From positions 7,642,556 to 7,706,555 of the forward strand of contig OZ004585.1 in the NCBI GenBank assembly GCA_963924555.1: 64,000 bases of DNA, written 5' to 3'. The notes beneath the pieces were generated by a model that was given only the letters and a program-made list of their open reading frames with translations, ran no database searches and was not told where the DNA came from. Below, one piece after another: positions 1 through 19,927 of the stretch (position 1 is its first letter; the number at the start of each line of letters is the position of its first letter). The translations under genes and the position numbers were made by a program. The stretch comes from Crambe crambe (Eukaryota; Porifera; Demospongiae; Poecilosclerida; Crambeidae).

Positions 1-767
1 AAATTCTAGATGTAATATTACTAACTAATTATCAACAGGATTCAATCAGGGTGGAAACTTCTCATCACATGCACAAACCATAATAATATTGGTGATGTAA
101 ACTCAGATTTGCCTCTCAAATTGCACCAGATGCAATCTAAGTAAGGGGAACTAAAAGTCAAAAATTTCCCAGGGAACACCCCCCCCCCCTTTAGATGGCG
201 CACTTTGTGCGGTATGTAGCCTATAGCTAGCATATGCCTATGTACTCCCACCATTGAGTAGAACAAACAATCCGGGCTCCATGTCCAAGTTCAAAGTTCA
301 CATTAACATGTGCCAATAGTCCCTAGGCCCTCCTTTTTAACAGGGCCTGTGGGGACGAGGCTAACTTCTAGCGACATGGGAATATATACTGGCATAATAT
401 CCCTACATTAATTTCTAGATGATTGCTCCACACAGAGTTCTTGGAGGAGAGGGGAGGGGTTAGTTGGAATAATTATATGGACAAAAAAATGTATCTACAT
501 AGCTATATAGCTAGCTATGTACATACATACTGTCATTTGTAAAGGTCAAAGGTTAAAGCTGAAGTTGCAAGTGGTTTGTAGTCATGTGTTCTTCTTCACT
601 TACTGGCTCCAGTCATGTATCCATTCACCCCTCACGAGTCTTCAGCGGACATAAATAATTATAAATGTAATTTGTAATATCAGAGGCCAATGAGGACTCC
701 TCAACTTTCAACAAGTAGCTAAGATTATAAGGTAAGAGCATGATAGAGATAATTATAATAGCTACAC
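1..767. other. intergenic, no gene seen
   Basis: AT-rich sequence with a C-run near 180-189 and frequent TAGCTA-type words. No frame with convincing splice sites or domain content was found on either strand. Short open frames here have no recognisable composition. Confidence 0.5.
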
Positions 768-1010
768 TAGCTGTAGCATAGTTGCCAACCTCTCAAAATC
801 AAAAGGAGTCAAAGTTTGAGGAGGGAGGGCCTGAGAAACAGTTAAATAAATTACTGTGGCCTTAAAAGGACAAAATAGTCATCTTTATACACTATTTCAT
901 GGCTTATTAGAGGGATAACAATAGAAATGCTGACATTTTTGGAGGGACAGGCTCTAAAAAAGAGGGACTGTCCCTCCAAAATAGGGACGGTTGACAACTA
1001 TGCTGTAGCT
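768..1010. repeat. MITE-like element with terminal inverted repeats
   Basis: The left end reads AGCTGTAGCATAGTTGCCAAC and the right end is its near-perfect reverse complement (…GTTGACAACTATGCTGTAGCT). The interior holds further complementary words (GGAGGGACAG / CTGTCCCTCC). About 240 bp with no coding capacity, consistent with a non-autonomous DNA transposon. Confidence 0.6.
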
Positions 1011-1587
1011 ACATAGTTAGCTATAGCTAATAGCTATTACTAAAGTGAATATTGTGGGGTAAAATTTAGTATAAGTACTGTACCCCTATAATTAGCACTG
1101 ACTGAACTCAATTCATTAGCTGCATGGTTATTGTGCATTTTCTCATTAGGATAGGAAAGTTCCAGCTTTGTGCAGGCCAATGGACCCAGTATTCCATATA
1201 TATACTACTAAAGAAGATCCAGGAGCTGCTAATAAGAAAGAGTCCAAAGTAATAATAACAAGTTAGTCTTTTAAAAAGACTAGGAATGCCTCGGCACGAC
1301 TTCAGGCAACCTTTATTATTATTAAACTTCTAATGTGCACTGAGCAACATGGCTTATTGTAGTAAGATTGGTATTTACACAGCTTATTCTTGCTGTTCAA
1401 TGCTTTCAAACTGCCGTTTTGAATGATTCTCATGCATAGCTTGATTGAAGTATGTGTACTGGATTCTTTCATTAGATTCTCCTTCAACATGGCTCTCTCT
1501 TTGGCACTTCAAACAATCACCTAGTTCGTGTACATTGCAAATCTCTGTTGTTTTTGCTCATTGCTGTCTTCTCTGCATGGGCTTCAT

Positions 1588-1635
1588 TAGCCTCGTACCC
1601 AGGCCTTATTAAAATAAGGCCTGGGTACGAGGCTA
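1588..1635. repeat. perfect 23-bp inverted repeat (hairpin)
   Basis: Two perfect 23-nt arms (TAGCCTCGTACCCAGGCCTTATT and its complement) are separated by 2 nt and followed by a T-rich tract ending in an uninterrupted T-run near 1675-1693. Related words (GGGGACGAGGCTA, TGGGGATGAGGCTA, CTGGGAATGAGGCTA) recur near 351, 34566 and 29604, so this looks like a dispersed short foldback repeat. Confidence 0.65.
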
Positions 1636-1774
1636 GGGCTTTTTTTGTTGTTGTTGTTTTTTTGTTGTTGTTTTTTTTTTTTTTTTTTTTTTTGGCCATT
1701 GGACCACTTAAATAATTCTTACAGTATAGCTAGTTAATTATAGCTTTGTATTTATACTGTACATATGTTTTATA

Positions 1775-2040
1775 TCATACACAGCTATTCCTGCACTGTT
1801 GTCCATCTGACTTTAATTTACCGAATGCCATTGTATCCAAGCCTATATGTCCACGGCAAAGTCTACACCAGTAGCAGCAAAACATTCCAATGCAATTACG
1901 ATTACAACCATTATAATCAATTGTGATGGTGCAATATAGTGCAAGTAGAATCAATGATGACACTCCAACCAAGCCCCCAAGAATGGCAATTATAGTGTCA
2001 TGACTCATGTCAGTGCCCATGTATCCCTTATTAATATCGT
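1775..2040 (-). pseudogene. isolated transmembrane/Cys-rich exon, paralogue of the SRCR receptor tail
   Basis: The minus-strand frame encodes a hydrophobic segment (ILGGLVGVSSLILLALYCTI) followed by a Cys-rich tail (FCCYWCRLCRG). This matches the last exon of the plus-strand SRCR receptor at 4984-5198 (FLGVLVGVLF…ILLALYSTLT, then FCCFWCLLCR). It is therefore a paralogous receptor 3' exon in inverted orientation. No upstream SRCR exon is visible on the minus strand before 2446, and there is no clear acceptor in front of it. It is most likely a stranded fragment of an inverted duplication, although an unseen distant 5' part cannot be excluded. Confidence 0.5.
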
Positions 2041-2402
2041 GGGCATTGATCACACAATTAGGGAATATGATAAACTGGGATCTAATTTTCACACTGCAAA
2101 GTTGCCTCATCTGCTAGCTGTCTGACATGGTCAAGCATATAGCTACTTGTGATGATTTTGTGGCTAATAATAATGGTATAACTACTGCCCGTCAGCCTGA
2201 TTGTGAGGAAAATCCTGAAACATGAATGTCATTAACAAACGCTGGCCGTGCAGAAAGTTGCATGGAATAGTTTACATGACTCAACAGCAAAAGATTACCT
2301 ATCAGCTCTAAGTCATTGGAATACTATACTTGTTACTTGCTCGCTCGCTGTCAAATGCTCGTTGTAGATCTAGTGCGCATGCGTATAAGAGGTCAACTCG
2401 CA

Positions 2403-2426
2403 GGTGCGTACGTACGTACGTACGTG
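2403..2426. repeat. (CGTA)n tract just upstream of SRCR gene start
   Basis: Four to five CGTA repeats lie about 20 bp before the proposed start codon at 2446, within the probable 5' untranslated region or core promoter of the receptor gene. Confidence 0.6.
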
Positions 2427-2445
2427 GACGTGACAGTGAACGACG

Positions 2446-5198
2446 ATGGGGTTAGTATTTCTTCCTGTAGCTATAGCTTTCTTTGCACTGTTAGAAGGTG
2501 GAATAGGGCAATGTAAGTAGACCTACATAGCTACTTATTTAGTTTATACACTCGTAGTTTATATTTATATACAGCTCTATTCAACCTGGGAACAATACTG
2601 GTGGCAAATGAAAATGAAGATCCAAATAACTACACTGAATCAGCTCTGAAGACTATTAATAGCTGTACTAAGGATGGGTGTGTTGGACGAGTGTGGATCT
2701 ACTATAGTGATGTAGCAACTTCCACCCAGTGGGGGACTATATCTGAGACTGGCATGACTAGCTATGCTAGAAACATAATATGTCGACAACTTGGCTATAA
2801 GGAATCTAATGATTCCAAATTGTCACCAGCACTAAATTCCATAGAAACTCCACCTCTTTGGCTTACAAGAACAAGTTGTGGTAATGCACCCACTGAAGAT
2901 CCTAAATACTATGATAAAAACAACATTCTCCAGTGTAACCCTGAGGTCTGCCAACCAGATGTAGATCATAATTGCAAAGATCACACTAATGACTTGGTGA
3001 TAAGCTGTGGTAAATTATAGCTAGCTAGACAGTAGCTAGCTAGACTGTAAAAAAAATGGTATGTTTAGCTAATACCAGCAACACACATGCACCTTTTGAT
3101 GCTTCCATGACGCTCAACTGTGCTTCAATCATGTGGAAGCATGCCATCATGTGACCAGCAATAAAACACTTAGCTATGACATAACTTTGCATCTGCAGGG
3201 GCAGAGTGAATAATAATACACCAAGGTGTCACTTTTGCACAGGCTTACCCTGTAGCTAAAAAATCCAAAGGTCTCAGGCTAGCTTTATGACTCAGTGATT
3301 CATCATAGTTATGTGCACCACATGCTTCTTACCGTAAATGAAGTGTATCTATGTACAGCTACAGACTACTTGTTTCAACTGGGTGCATGTGTGGCAAGTA
3401 TCTGGCCAGCTTATGATCATATGTAGCTGTTGCTTTGTGGGGTGATACACACCATGCTGATTACCTTATGATGTTATGCTGGTAGAGTAGAGCCTATAGT
3501 GATTCTAATTTCTACACTCCTTATGTGGTGTATGCTATCCTTTCAATTCATGTATGCATATGGAAATAATGTGACTTTGCAGAAGGAGATTTGCATAGTA
3601 ATCAGCATGATTACTACAATGGAGAGGTGTTCTTTTGTGCTCCTGATGAAAAACCCTATGGAATGCAGACATCCATGGGCCTCCTCCAAATCTACATTGA
3701 TACAAACACAAGAGGAATTACAATTGAGGATCCTACTGGCTATTACTTCAAATCCTCCAAAAAGGACAGTTTCTGCAGACAACTTGGATTCACACAGGCT
3801 GTCAGTGATAGTCTGTACACAAAAAAAGCATTGAGTAGCAAATTTTCTTTTTCAGAATGTTTTCTGTAAGTTTGTAATTCTATGTAGCTAGTTGAAGGCT
3901 ATAGGTGTTCCTAAAGCACAATTAATAATATTTGCAGCCTTAATTATCATTCTAGATGATTAGAGGCACACGCTGGTCCAAATTAGGTTCGATCTCACAA
4001 ATAAAGGTGGCCTGCTCCTATCTATTGATTAAGTTGCTATTATATAGGGGAGAAAGGGGTACCTGCTGCTGCAGATGCATATTATAGCTAATGATGCATG
4101 GAATACTGTCTTGAAACCTTCAAGAAAGTCGATTCAATCATTCCACAAAATACCATGTCTCTTTGCTCCTTTTGCCTCTTATTCTCTCAACAGTTCTTCA
4201 TGGTATGACGCTACACAGTTAAGAGAGTGTAGGGTGGATAAGTTTTCAACTGCTTGCTTTGGATGCTGCTTCACTTATCCTGACCCTGCAGGATGTTCTC
4301 AAAAAACTTGCCCGTCAGATAACTTGATAGCAATTGCATGCTGTAAGTGAACTAGCTATGTTCGCAAAAAAAAAAATCATTATCATTTCCCTCACAGTGT
4401 ATGACTCACATAATCAAATGGATGAGGTTGTTTCCAATGGATATCGTGGCAAATGTGAACTGAAGAATGAGAAACTACAAAACCATGATTCAGTGTGTGG
4501 AACGGGTAATAACATTATTGTATATAATTTTACTATAGCTCGCTACCACTTTCACCTCATAGCCACTAGCAGGGATATAGCAGTGTCAGCATAGCATAAT
4601 TATTTTGTACAACTTGGAGTATTGTGTGTGATACATACATGGGGTTATGCTGTGACATTCTTTGATGAAAATCACGCGTGCATATAAGTGCATAATAATG
4701 CCCGCTACTTAGCAGTGGCATTATGCTACTATAGAAAAGGTCATGACTAGCTACCATGAGAAAGGTCACTAAGATTCATTCGGGCATTTCATAACAAGAA
4801 GTAAAACTGCCCCAGCAATCATCCTGCCAGTGATTGGTCAGTATTCTCTATAATTTCTCCAGTCCTTGTGACTATCTTCTTCTGCATTCAGCTCCTCAGG
4901 ACCCAGCATGGGGTTTGCCCATAGTTAGCTACCATAAACTAATACATGTAATGTATAAAGTAGCTGGTTTATATATTTTTCAGCTATTCCTGGTACTACA
5001 TATGCAATTACCTTTCTTGGTGTCTTGGTTGGAGTACTATTTATCTCATCATCAATTCTACTTGCACTCTACTCCACACTGACCATGAAGAACACTAATG
5101 GTCGCTGTAATTGCATTGTACACTTTTGCTGCTTCTGGTGTCTACTTTGCCGTGTGCGTGGATACAATCGTCAACCAGAGGGACAAGGGAATAGTTGA
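2446..5198 (+). CDS. SRCR-domain single-pass membrane receptor
   Basis: Six exons join in consistent phase: 2446-2512, 2575-3009, 3583-3865, 4194-4342, 4398-4505, 4984-5198 (418 aa). Exon 1 encodes a signal peptide (MGLVFLPVAIAFFALLEG). Exon 2 carries a scavenger receptor cysteine-rich domain: GRVWIYY, QWGTISETG, IICRQLGY, then NCKDHTNDLVISC at its end. Exons 3-4 carry a second, more divergent SRCR-like domain (DSFCRQLGF) with extra cysteines. The last exon has a transmembrane helix and a short Cys-rich cytoplasmic tail. SRCR proteins usually bind extracellular ligands or microbial surfaces. The ligand here is unknown, and the tail shows no known signalling motif. The start was chosen because it gives the signal peptide and a clean donor (T|GTAAGT). 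Confidence 0.8.
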
Positions 5199-6298
5199 GG
5201 AAATGCATGCCTTGGACCCTAAATAGCTTGTGTGTAATTTTTTTTATTTTATGGCAAATCCACATCATATATGCGCATGCGCATGCACTGAATACCGCGC
5301 GCGCGTATAGGCATGCATGCATGCCATGCATACATTAATACTGCATGCTAGCTGTACAGTCGTTACGCCAGCGGAACCGGAAGTCATAGGGCCCCATACA
5401 ATTTTATTTTCACCGGAAGTTCTTCATTTGGAATATTTTCCTGTTTAGTTAACTTATAATTCCTGCTATAACTCTTACACTTTATACGTGTAGTAAGTAA
5501 AACACTTCACACAAACAGATCACACATAGACCTATCTAACTGTGTGAAAAAGTTGTTACTTCCAGATACACGAAGTCACGATCACTTGGAAACAAGTGCC
5601 TTGACGGTAGAGGTGCAACTGGATTTTCTGTAAGTGGCCATGACTTAAATTCTGCACCATCTTTGAGACCATGAACTGAAATTACACTCATGCAAAATAC
5701 ATTTTGTTCCCAACGGTAGAAAGCGCGCTACACACGCTACAATTTCAGCTGTTATCAGACTAGACATGCGTCTCTACCTTTTTTGTATGAACATTCATAC
5801 CCGACCACAAGGTAATCAGTTGTTGATAATGAATTATTAAAAGAGTCAAAATATAGATTATGAGTAGAGAGAGATACAAGACAAATATGTAATAGCTATC
5901 AGAGCCACACATCAACACAGAGACAATAGGTATGTGAGCCAGCTTGGGAGTATGCCCTATCTCTCCAGTTGCCTCTTGATGCAGCCATCTGCGCTGCCGG
6001 CCCTGTAGGGTAGATATCAATAAAGTTATGAATATGCCAACACATACCCGAAGGTGGGCTCATTGGGTTAGTGTACCCCAGAGATGCTAAGTACCAGGGT
6101 GTGAAGACACTTCATTTGTAGCCACAAAAATGAATCCACAAAGCATAGCTAGAGCTATACAGCTACAGAGCAATAGATGTACCTTCACCAACCCCACAGT
6201 TGGTATTTATACATTTAATTGGAACTGAAATATGCCACAGGGTTTGCAATGTATCACCGACAGCCCATTTTCTAAAATTTAGAAACCCAAAATCAAAC
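5199..6298. other. intergenic with alternating purine-pyrimidine tract
   Basis: No gene seen. At about 5272-5335 there is a dense run of GCGCATGCGCATGCA / CGCGCGCGTA / GCATGCATGC words, which could adopt Z-DNA or cruciform structure. It lies directly downstream of the SRCR gene. Confidence 0.5.
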
Positions 6299-6506
6299 AA
6301 ACAAACAACATTCTGAATGGTTGGAGGATATACGACAAAACACCTGGCTATGCCCTCAGATGACATTGGCAAAGAACATGTTGGGTGTGCCACATGTGGC
6401 AAAAACAAACAACATTCTGAATGGTTGGAAGATATACGACAAAACACCTGGCTATGCCCTCAGATGACATTGGCAAAGAACATGTTGGGTGTGCCACATG
6501 TGGCAA
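6298..6506. repeat. 104-bp tandem duplication
   Basis: Two adjacent copies of a 104-bp unit (the word TTCTGAATGG starts at 6311 and again at 6415) differ by about one base. The unit is not a multiple of three, so frames running through it are not the same protein in both copies. Confidence 0.8.
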
Positions 6507-6566
6507 CAAGCTAACCAAATTCTATGATTCTGGAACCACTAGTTAATCATGGGTGGGAAGTAAAGC

Positions 6567-6760
6567 TTACCATTGTAAGGGTTCACTAGCCTCTTGCTGG
6601 GTGTTGTCATCAGAGGGGGAATAGAGATTGTCACAATTCTGGCACTGGCATTCTTCGCCACACTGGGTCTGTTTCCTGAGGCAGCTGCAGTGTCTGGTGG
6701 AGCAGCCTGTGATGCATTGTAACCACTCAGAAGAAGTCATGGGCATGATATTTGGAGAAG
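6567..6760 (-). pseudogene. fragment with Cys-rich CXC-like (tesmin/TSO1-type) motif
   Basis: The minus-strand frame encodes GCSTRHCSCLRKQTQC followed by CQCQNCDN, then an acidic/Gln tail and a stop at 6567. The spacing (GCxxxxCxCxxxxxxC…CxCxxCxN) resembles the CXC domain of tesmin/TSO1-like proteins, which is also common at the ends of transposon-derived proteins. No upstream domain is visible, and a tandem duplication lies next to it. Likely a mobile-element remnant; identity uncertain. Confidence 0.4.
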
Positions 6761-7268
6761 AGGACGATCAAGGTAATCTGGAGTTGGATGCAAATGAGTT
6801 CAATTAGTGTGAAACAGAGCTAGCTGATGGTGGACACGTGCAAACAAATTTTCTGTTTTCTCCTAGGTTATGAAACTTGGTAGTTACAGTCTTTACTCAC
6901 ATCTCCGTTATAATATCCAATTTGGAGTTGTTCTGTCCAGTCAATACTGCATAGCATCCTCTTCTGTTCAATCATCTTTGTTTCTAATTGTAGCACATCC
7001 ACACAAACTAGTAGTGGTACTTAGGAAAGGCTTAGTCCTGGCATCTAAAACTGGCGATAAAAGATAGAAAGATTCCTTCAAAGGAGCTACAAACTATCCA
7101 AATAATTGTAGCAATAAGCATCACACCAACAGCATCAGCCAAACACGGACACCTTCCACGCGGTCGAATAGCCATTTTTAATAAAATTATGACGTAATCG
7201 TGCAAATAAAAGTGTGCATAAATTACCGCTGGCGTAACGACTGTGTACAGTGTGGCTGGAATCGAAAG
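6761..7268. promoter_or_regulatory. probable promoter / 5' UTR region of IARS1
   Basis: No coding exon is seen. The 120 bp before the start codon at 7269 are less AT-rich, with CGCGG and GACGTAA words, as expected for a housekeeping promoter. No TATA box was identified, and the transcription start cannot be placed from sequence alone. Confidence 0.35.
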
Positions 7269-15861
<8,593 letters not shown>

Positions 15862-16062
15862 ATTACTATTCTTATTTTTTGAATGAATGGTTTGATTTTT
15901 TGTTCACTAGAGAGTACTTGGATGATGAGTGAGCCCATAGGGCAGACCATTAAGAAATGTATCCCATTCCTTTTAAACATAATTATTATAAAAATCAAAT
16001 CATCCTATTAATTATGACTTGTTAAAACACTGGGAAGGTGAGAAAGATTATGACTTTAGTAC
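15862..16062. other. spacer between convergent IARS1 and minus-strand genes
   Basis: AT-rich. An AATTATTATAAAAATC-type region follows the IARS1 stop, with no canonical AATAAA clearly placed. No coding signal. The next gene is convergent (minus strand). Confidence 0.4.
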
Positions 16063-16461
16063 CTACTGACATGACTCACTAATATAGTCATCTTCAATTT
16101 TTGATACAATGTCTTTGCGGTTGACCAAAGGGTCTCTCAGGGCTGTGCAGAGGTTGTTCCATGATGGTGGTTCACTTCCTTTTCCCTCAAACTATAGATT
16201 TACAACTTCCTTCACACATTGCTTCACATCAGAAGGATTGTCTATCTTTATGGCATCAATGTCTGACTTGGGCAATCCAAGAGCTTCTGCAAGGTCATCC
16301 CATTCCTTCGTTATACCCTGCAGTGCTATCCTCACACAACGATGACCTTGTAATAGAGAATGTATGTAATATCACACTAACTAATGAAAACTCACTTATG
16401 GAAACTCTTTTTGGTGAAGGTTTGGTTGTAGTCACAGTTGTTGCAGTTGTAGAGTGATAAC
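16063..16461 (-). pseudogene. Thr-rich linker exon and death-domain exon with internal stop
   Basis: Two minus-strand exons in phase 1: a Thr/Pro-rich linker (16396-16461, GYHSTTATTVTTTKPSPK) and a death-domain exon (16063-16346). The latter reads ITKEWDDLAEALGLPKSDID, then VKEVVNL, a TAG codon at 16192-16194, and continues in frame as GSEPPSWNNLCTALRDPLV. The stop sits where death domains of this type have Trp (NLW); TGG to TAG is one base. The fragment lies downstream of the Roc-COR exon on the same strand and could be its original C-terminal signalling module. With the stop, the last two helices are lost. A truncated functional form is possible. Confidence 0.6.
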
Positions 16462-17253
16462 CTTGAGAAGGAGAACAGAAAAAAGTGGTGTAGCTAAGAA
16501 GAAGGCTTAGTGGTAGGACAGGCTTGGCTACATAATTATGTGGCTTAATGCTCCCCTCTATATTGAGGCAGGTCATTCCACTTGTGCAATGGCTATGCAA
16601 TGTTTTTCACAAAATTTACCAGGTCACCGCCTTGGGAAAATATGGCCTAGCTTTTTTTTCATGAGACCAATGACACTCAAATGTGAATAATTTTAAAAGA
16701 TTCATGACTAAGGTGAAATTGGTAGCCAAGTTCTGTGAGTAGGGGTTTACGCATAGTTCACAATTCCAAACAAGTTCAACTGGAGCATCGTCCACATTCA
16801 CATGCAAATTATTCACTTGAATGTTACATTAGATTCACACGTCCAATGCATGTGATTATTATATTCAAGTGAATTGTTGTCTTCTCTTTGATGTTTCAGT
16901 TGTCATCATTGAGTAAGTTTCAGCTACAGTCATCCATTAATACTTCTTATTTGTAATTTTTTTGATATTTGACTGTTTTTTGTTTTTTTGTTGTTTTCAT
17001 ACTGGAATTCTGGGTTGTCCAGGTTGTTTCTGTGCAGGCATGTATGACTGTGGCTGGGGCTGGTATACATTACCTAATAATAGTCAGTGAACGCAGCACT
17101 AATTATTATATGTACATGAAGATGTAAAACTATATGCCCAGCCTCAATATAATGGAATTATGTGAGTAGCATAATATATATATATATACATTATATATTA
17201 CCATCACTAAGGGGCTTGTCTTCACTCAGTTTATCAGAAGTCAAGTGTGAACT
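16462..17253. other. intron-like region with a remnant P/Q-rich exon
   Basis: Mostly AT-rich with (TA)n at about 17177-17203. On the minus strand, 17003-17073 keeps a P/Q-rich exon (VYQPQPQSYMPAQKQPGQPR) homologous to exon 44293-44412 of the second Roc-COR copy. Its donor has lost one G (CCAGTATGA against CCAGGTATAT), which changes the exit phase. The words at about 16795-16835 also match 42350-42393 of that copy. Confidence 0.5.
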
Positions 17254-19478
17254 CTATAGGACAATTACTGTAAAAAGGTTATCATAAAATTCAATGTGGC
17301 TAACCTTTAAAAACCAAACCTCTTGAGAGGGCTCATTTTTAAAATAAATTGTATGTTTATCCAACTGACACCTCATGAAAGTTTTCTTCACTCGCAGACG
17401 CAGATGGTCCTTCACCGGAGGATTGGCAGGGCTAGTGGTATGCTTGCACTTGCACTCGAATCCAAACTTATACTCTGCATTAGACTTGTAAGGCATTAGT
17501 CCAGTTACTCTCTTCAAGGAAGACTCAATCTTTTCAAATATGGAGGGACATTCTTGCTCACGTGTTGTTTCGGAATCAGAATTTAGTGAAAGTGCAATTG
17601 TAATATGTTTCGGACGCGATACAAGAATAACTTCATTATCGTCCACAAAAAATTTGATCATATTCTTCCAAACTTCGTCTTCAGCCAAGTCCCAGGTGGT
17701 TTCGTCTTCAGCCAATTTCCGGGCAGCCTGAGAGGCAATGTCAGCGATCATGTGGGAAAATATACCCACAGGCACGAAACCACAATCATATTGCAACATC
17801 AAAGGTGCTGGGTTTTGACTACAAGCCTCTATTGCCTGCAATGCAGCCTTCAGTTGACCAGCTGCAGCACTTTTTAGTATACATGGCATGAAGTAGGTTT
17901 TGCTGGTAGAATCATCTGGGATCACAGTCAAAATCTTGAGGTGTTCAAGGAGTTTCACTAATTCATCCACAGGGAGTTGATTCGATTCATCGCTGCTAGG
18001 TTGCATGGCCAGATCAAGTTCTTTCTTTGAAAACTTTCCCTTTTCCTTGAATTTCTTTGTTACGCCTGGACTAACTTTACTTGCATTAGTGAAGGTGTGT
18101 ATGATCAGCTGTGAGATACTGTCGAATATGACCTGCACATCACAAAAAACTTTATCTTCAATCACTTTAGGATAATACAAGATTAGTCCCATGTAGTGAT
18201 GCAGAAACCAAAGAGCACTCTTTAATTCTTTCGAGTCAATTCCAAGCTTCATTGCTTGTTTCTCGCAATCATCTAGAGACATAATACGCTTACTGTCGAT
18301 ATCCTTGCGCATATACAGGCTCAATATCAGCCAGGCTGCTGGGATCTCAATTTCTTCAAAGTTATCTTTGATTACTTTCTCCAAGACTTTTTGTTTCTCC
18401 TTTCTCTCATTATCATCACCTGTTTTATTATTCACTGTTAAAATTAGCTCATTTGTGTCTTTTCCAGCAGGTAATAGTATGCTATCATAGAAACTAGTGC
18501 TCTTAATTCTGCCTTCAAGGGATTTTTGCTTTTCTGATAATAGGAGGGATTTTTGTTTTTCTGATAATTCTTTATTTTCTGTTATCTCATCCAGGTGTGT
18601 ACCCACAAAGAGGGCTCTCGAACGAATAGGATACTCTTTAGATAAGCTTTGAATCTCATTCATGCTTTTAGTCAGTTCGTCCTTTTTAGGGTTGCTGAAG
18701 CATGTAATACTAGCAAGAATTTGGAACAGGGTTTCTTCCACGGTAATGGTGGATTCAACTTCATCGGTAGACTTACCGTCAGGATGGGTGTAACTTATCT
18801 TGAAAGGTTTATCCAGTGAATCAATTAGTCGGTGGTAGAGAAGGTAAAGAGAAGGACCCATAATGAGGGCAGACAACATTTCCAGAAACTCAGGCTGGCC
18901 ACCAGTGTCGGTATTGATCAGGAGGATAAGCTCATTGAGATCCTGTAGCAGGATCTTAATGTCATCAAGATCTTTGCTATTCCTGGTATCAGGAGGGGGC
19001 AACATATCTACAATATCTTCCCTTTTTACACGAGTATGTAGTTCACTGGCTGACAAAGAAGATTGCTTAGAAACTTTTGTTGCTGGATTGGTGCTGGTTG
19101 AATCCTTTGGGACCAATTGGCATTGGCTTAATAGTTGGCTAAGCATCTTGTCTTCTTTCATAAAGCCTTTGAGTTTGGACCACTCGGATGACCCTGAGAT
19201 TGTTGTCATATCACAACTTATATCCCTCATGTCACTGCGCTTGATGATAACCTGCCCTGCATATTCAACAACTCCTGTACTACGTGAAATATTTCCCTTT
19301 TCTTCTTCCTCCAGGAGATTCTTAATCTCTCCCATCAAGCGCTTTATCGTGGATGACTTTCCTGATCGAGGAATGCCAGCATGAACGAGCCTAGCCATCT
19401 TTATTTTCACTTTAATCTTCTCTTTGATGGCTTTATAATAAGCTTCTCTGTGCTGAGTATCACTTGGTGGTTCAACAC
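17254..19478 (-). CDS. Roc-COR (ROCO-type) GTPase, copy A
   Basis: One long minus-strand exon of about 740 codons. The N-terminal Ras-like (Roc) domain shows a P-loop GIPRSGKSS, a switch/G3 motif DTGGQPEF about 155 residues later, and G4 GTHLDE about 100 residues after that. The COR part follows, with a winged-helix-like stretch (PAAWLILSLYMRKD, then ALWFLHHYMGLILYYP). Roc-COR proteins are dimeric GTPase switches coupled to signalling domains. The exon has an acceptor (TACTTAG|GT at 19479), so a short upstream exon is likely; otherwise Met at 19398 (MARLVHAGIPRSGKS) may start it. A donor at 17304 (AAAG|GTTAGC) would join it to P/Q-rich exons. Unspliced, it ends at 17254. No frame lesion. It is near-identical to copy B except in the last ~150 residues. 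Confidence 0.75.
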
Positions 19479-19927
19479 CTAAGTATGTACAATAGAGCAA
19501 AGTATACATCTATACAGCTAGTAAGTAAACTACTTGTGGCATATCTAGTTCACACAGAGGATAAGGTTCAATAACTAGCTACACTTAAGGGGGCTCCGAC
19601 ATGACTACTGACATGACTACACGCAGCAGCATGCAACTAAGTATAAGCACTAATAACAGAATCATTATTGTGGAAAACGAGCTGAAAAACCACAAAAAGG
19701 TTAGGAATGCAACTTTGTACAGGTAGTACATGAACCATACAAGCAGGAAAAGTAAATAATTCATTCAATTGCATGTAGCTATAATAGCTAGTATAGGTAG
19801 CACTCCTGAAGAAAAATAATGTAGGCAATCTATAATTATTTCCAGCGCCAGATTCAGAGCCTATTCCAGAGCCAGTGTCACCGGAAGAGTCTGGCCCGAG
19901 CGAGACTAACTCCAGAGCTAGTCTGGG
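19479..19927. other. spacer between Roc-COR A and coiled-coil gene A
   Basis: No exon could be assigned with confidence. Any first exon of Roc-COR A should lie here or be fused to the next gene. Both strands have an open stretch at about 19840-20110, but only the minus frame from 20110 to 19928 fits a spliced terminal exon. Confidence 0.35.

Noticed and set aside
1517-1699. Poly-Lys/Asn/Thr frame
   Set aside because: Translation of a T-rich tract next to a hairpin repeat; no gene context.
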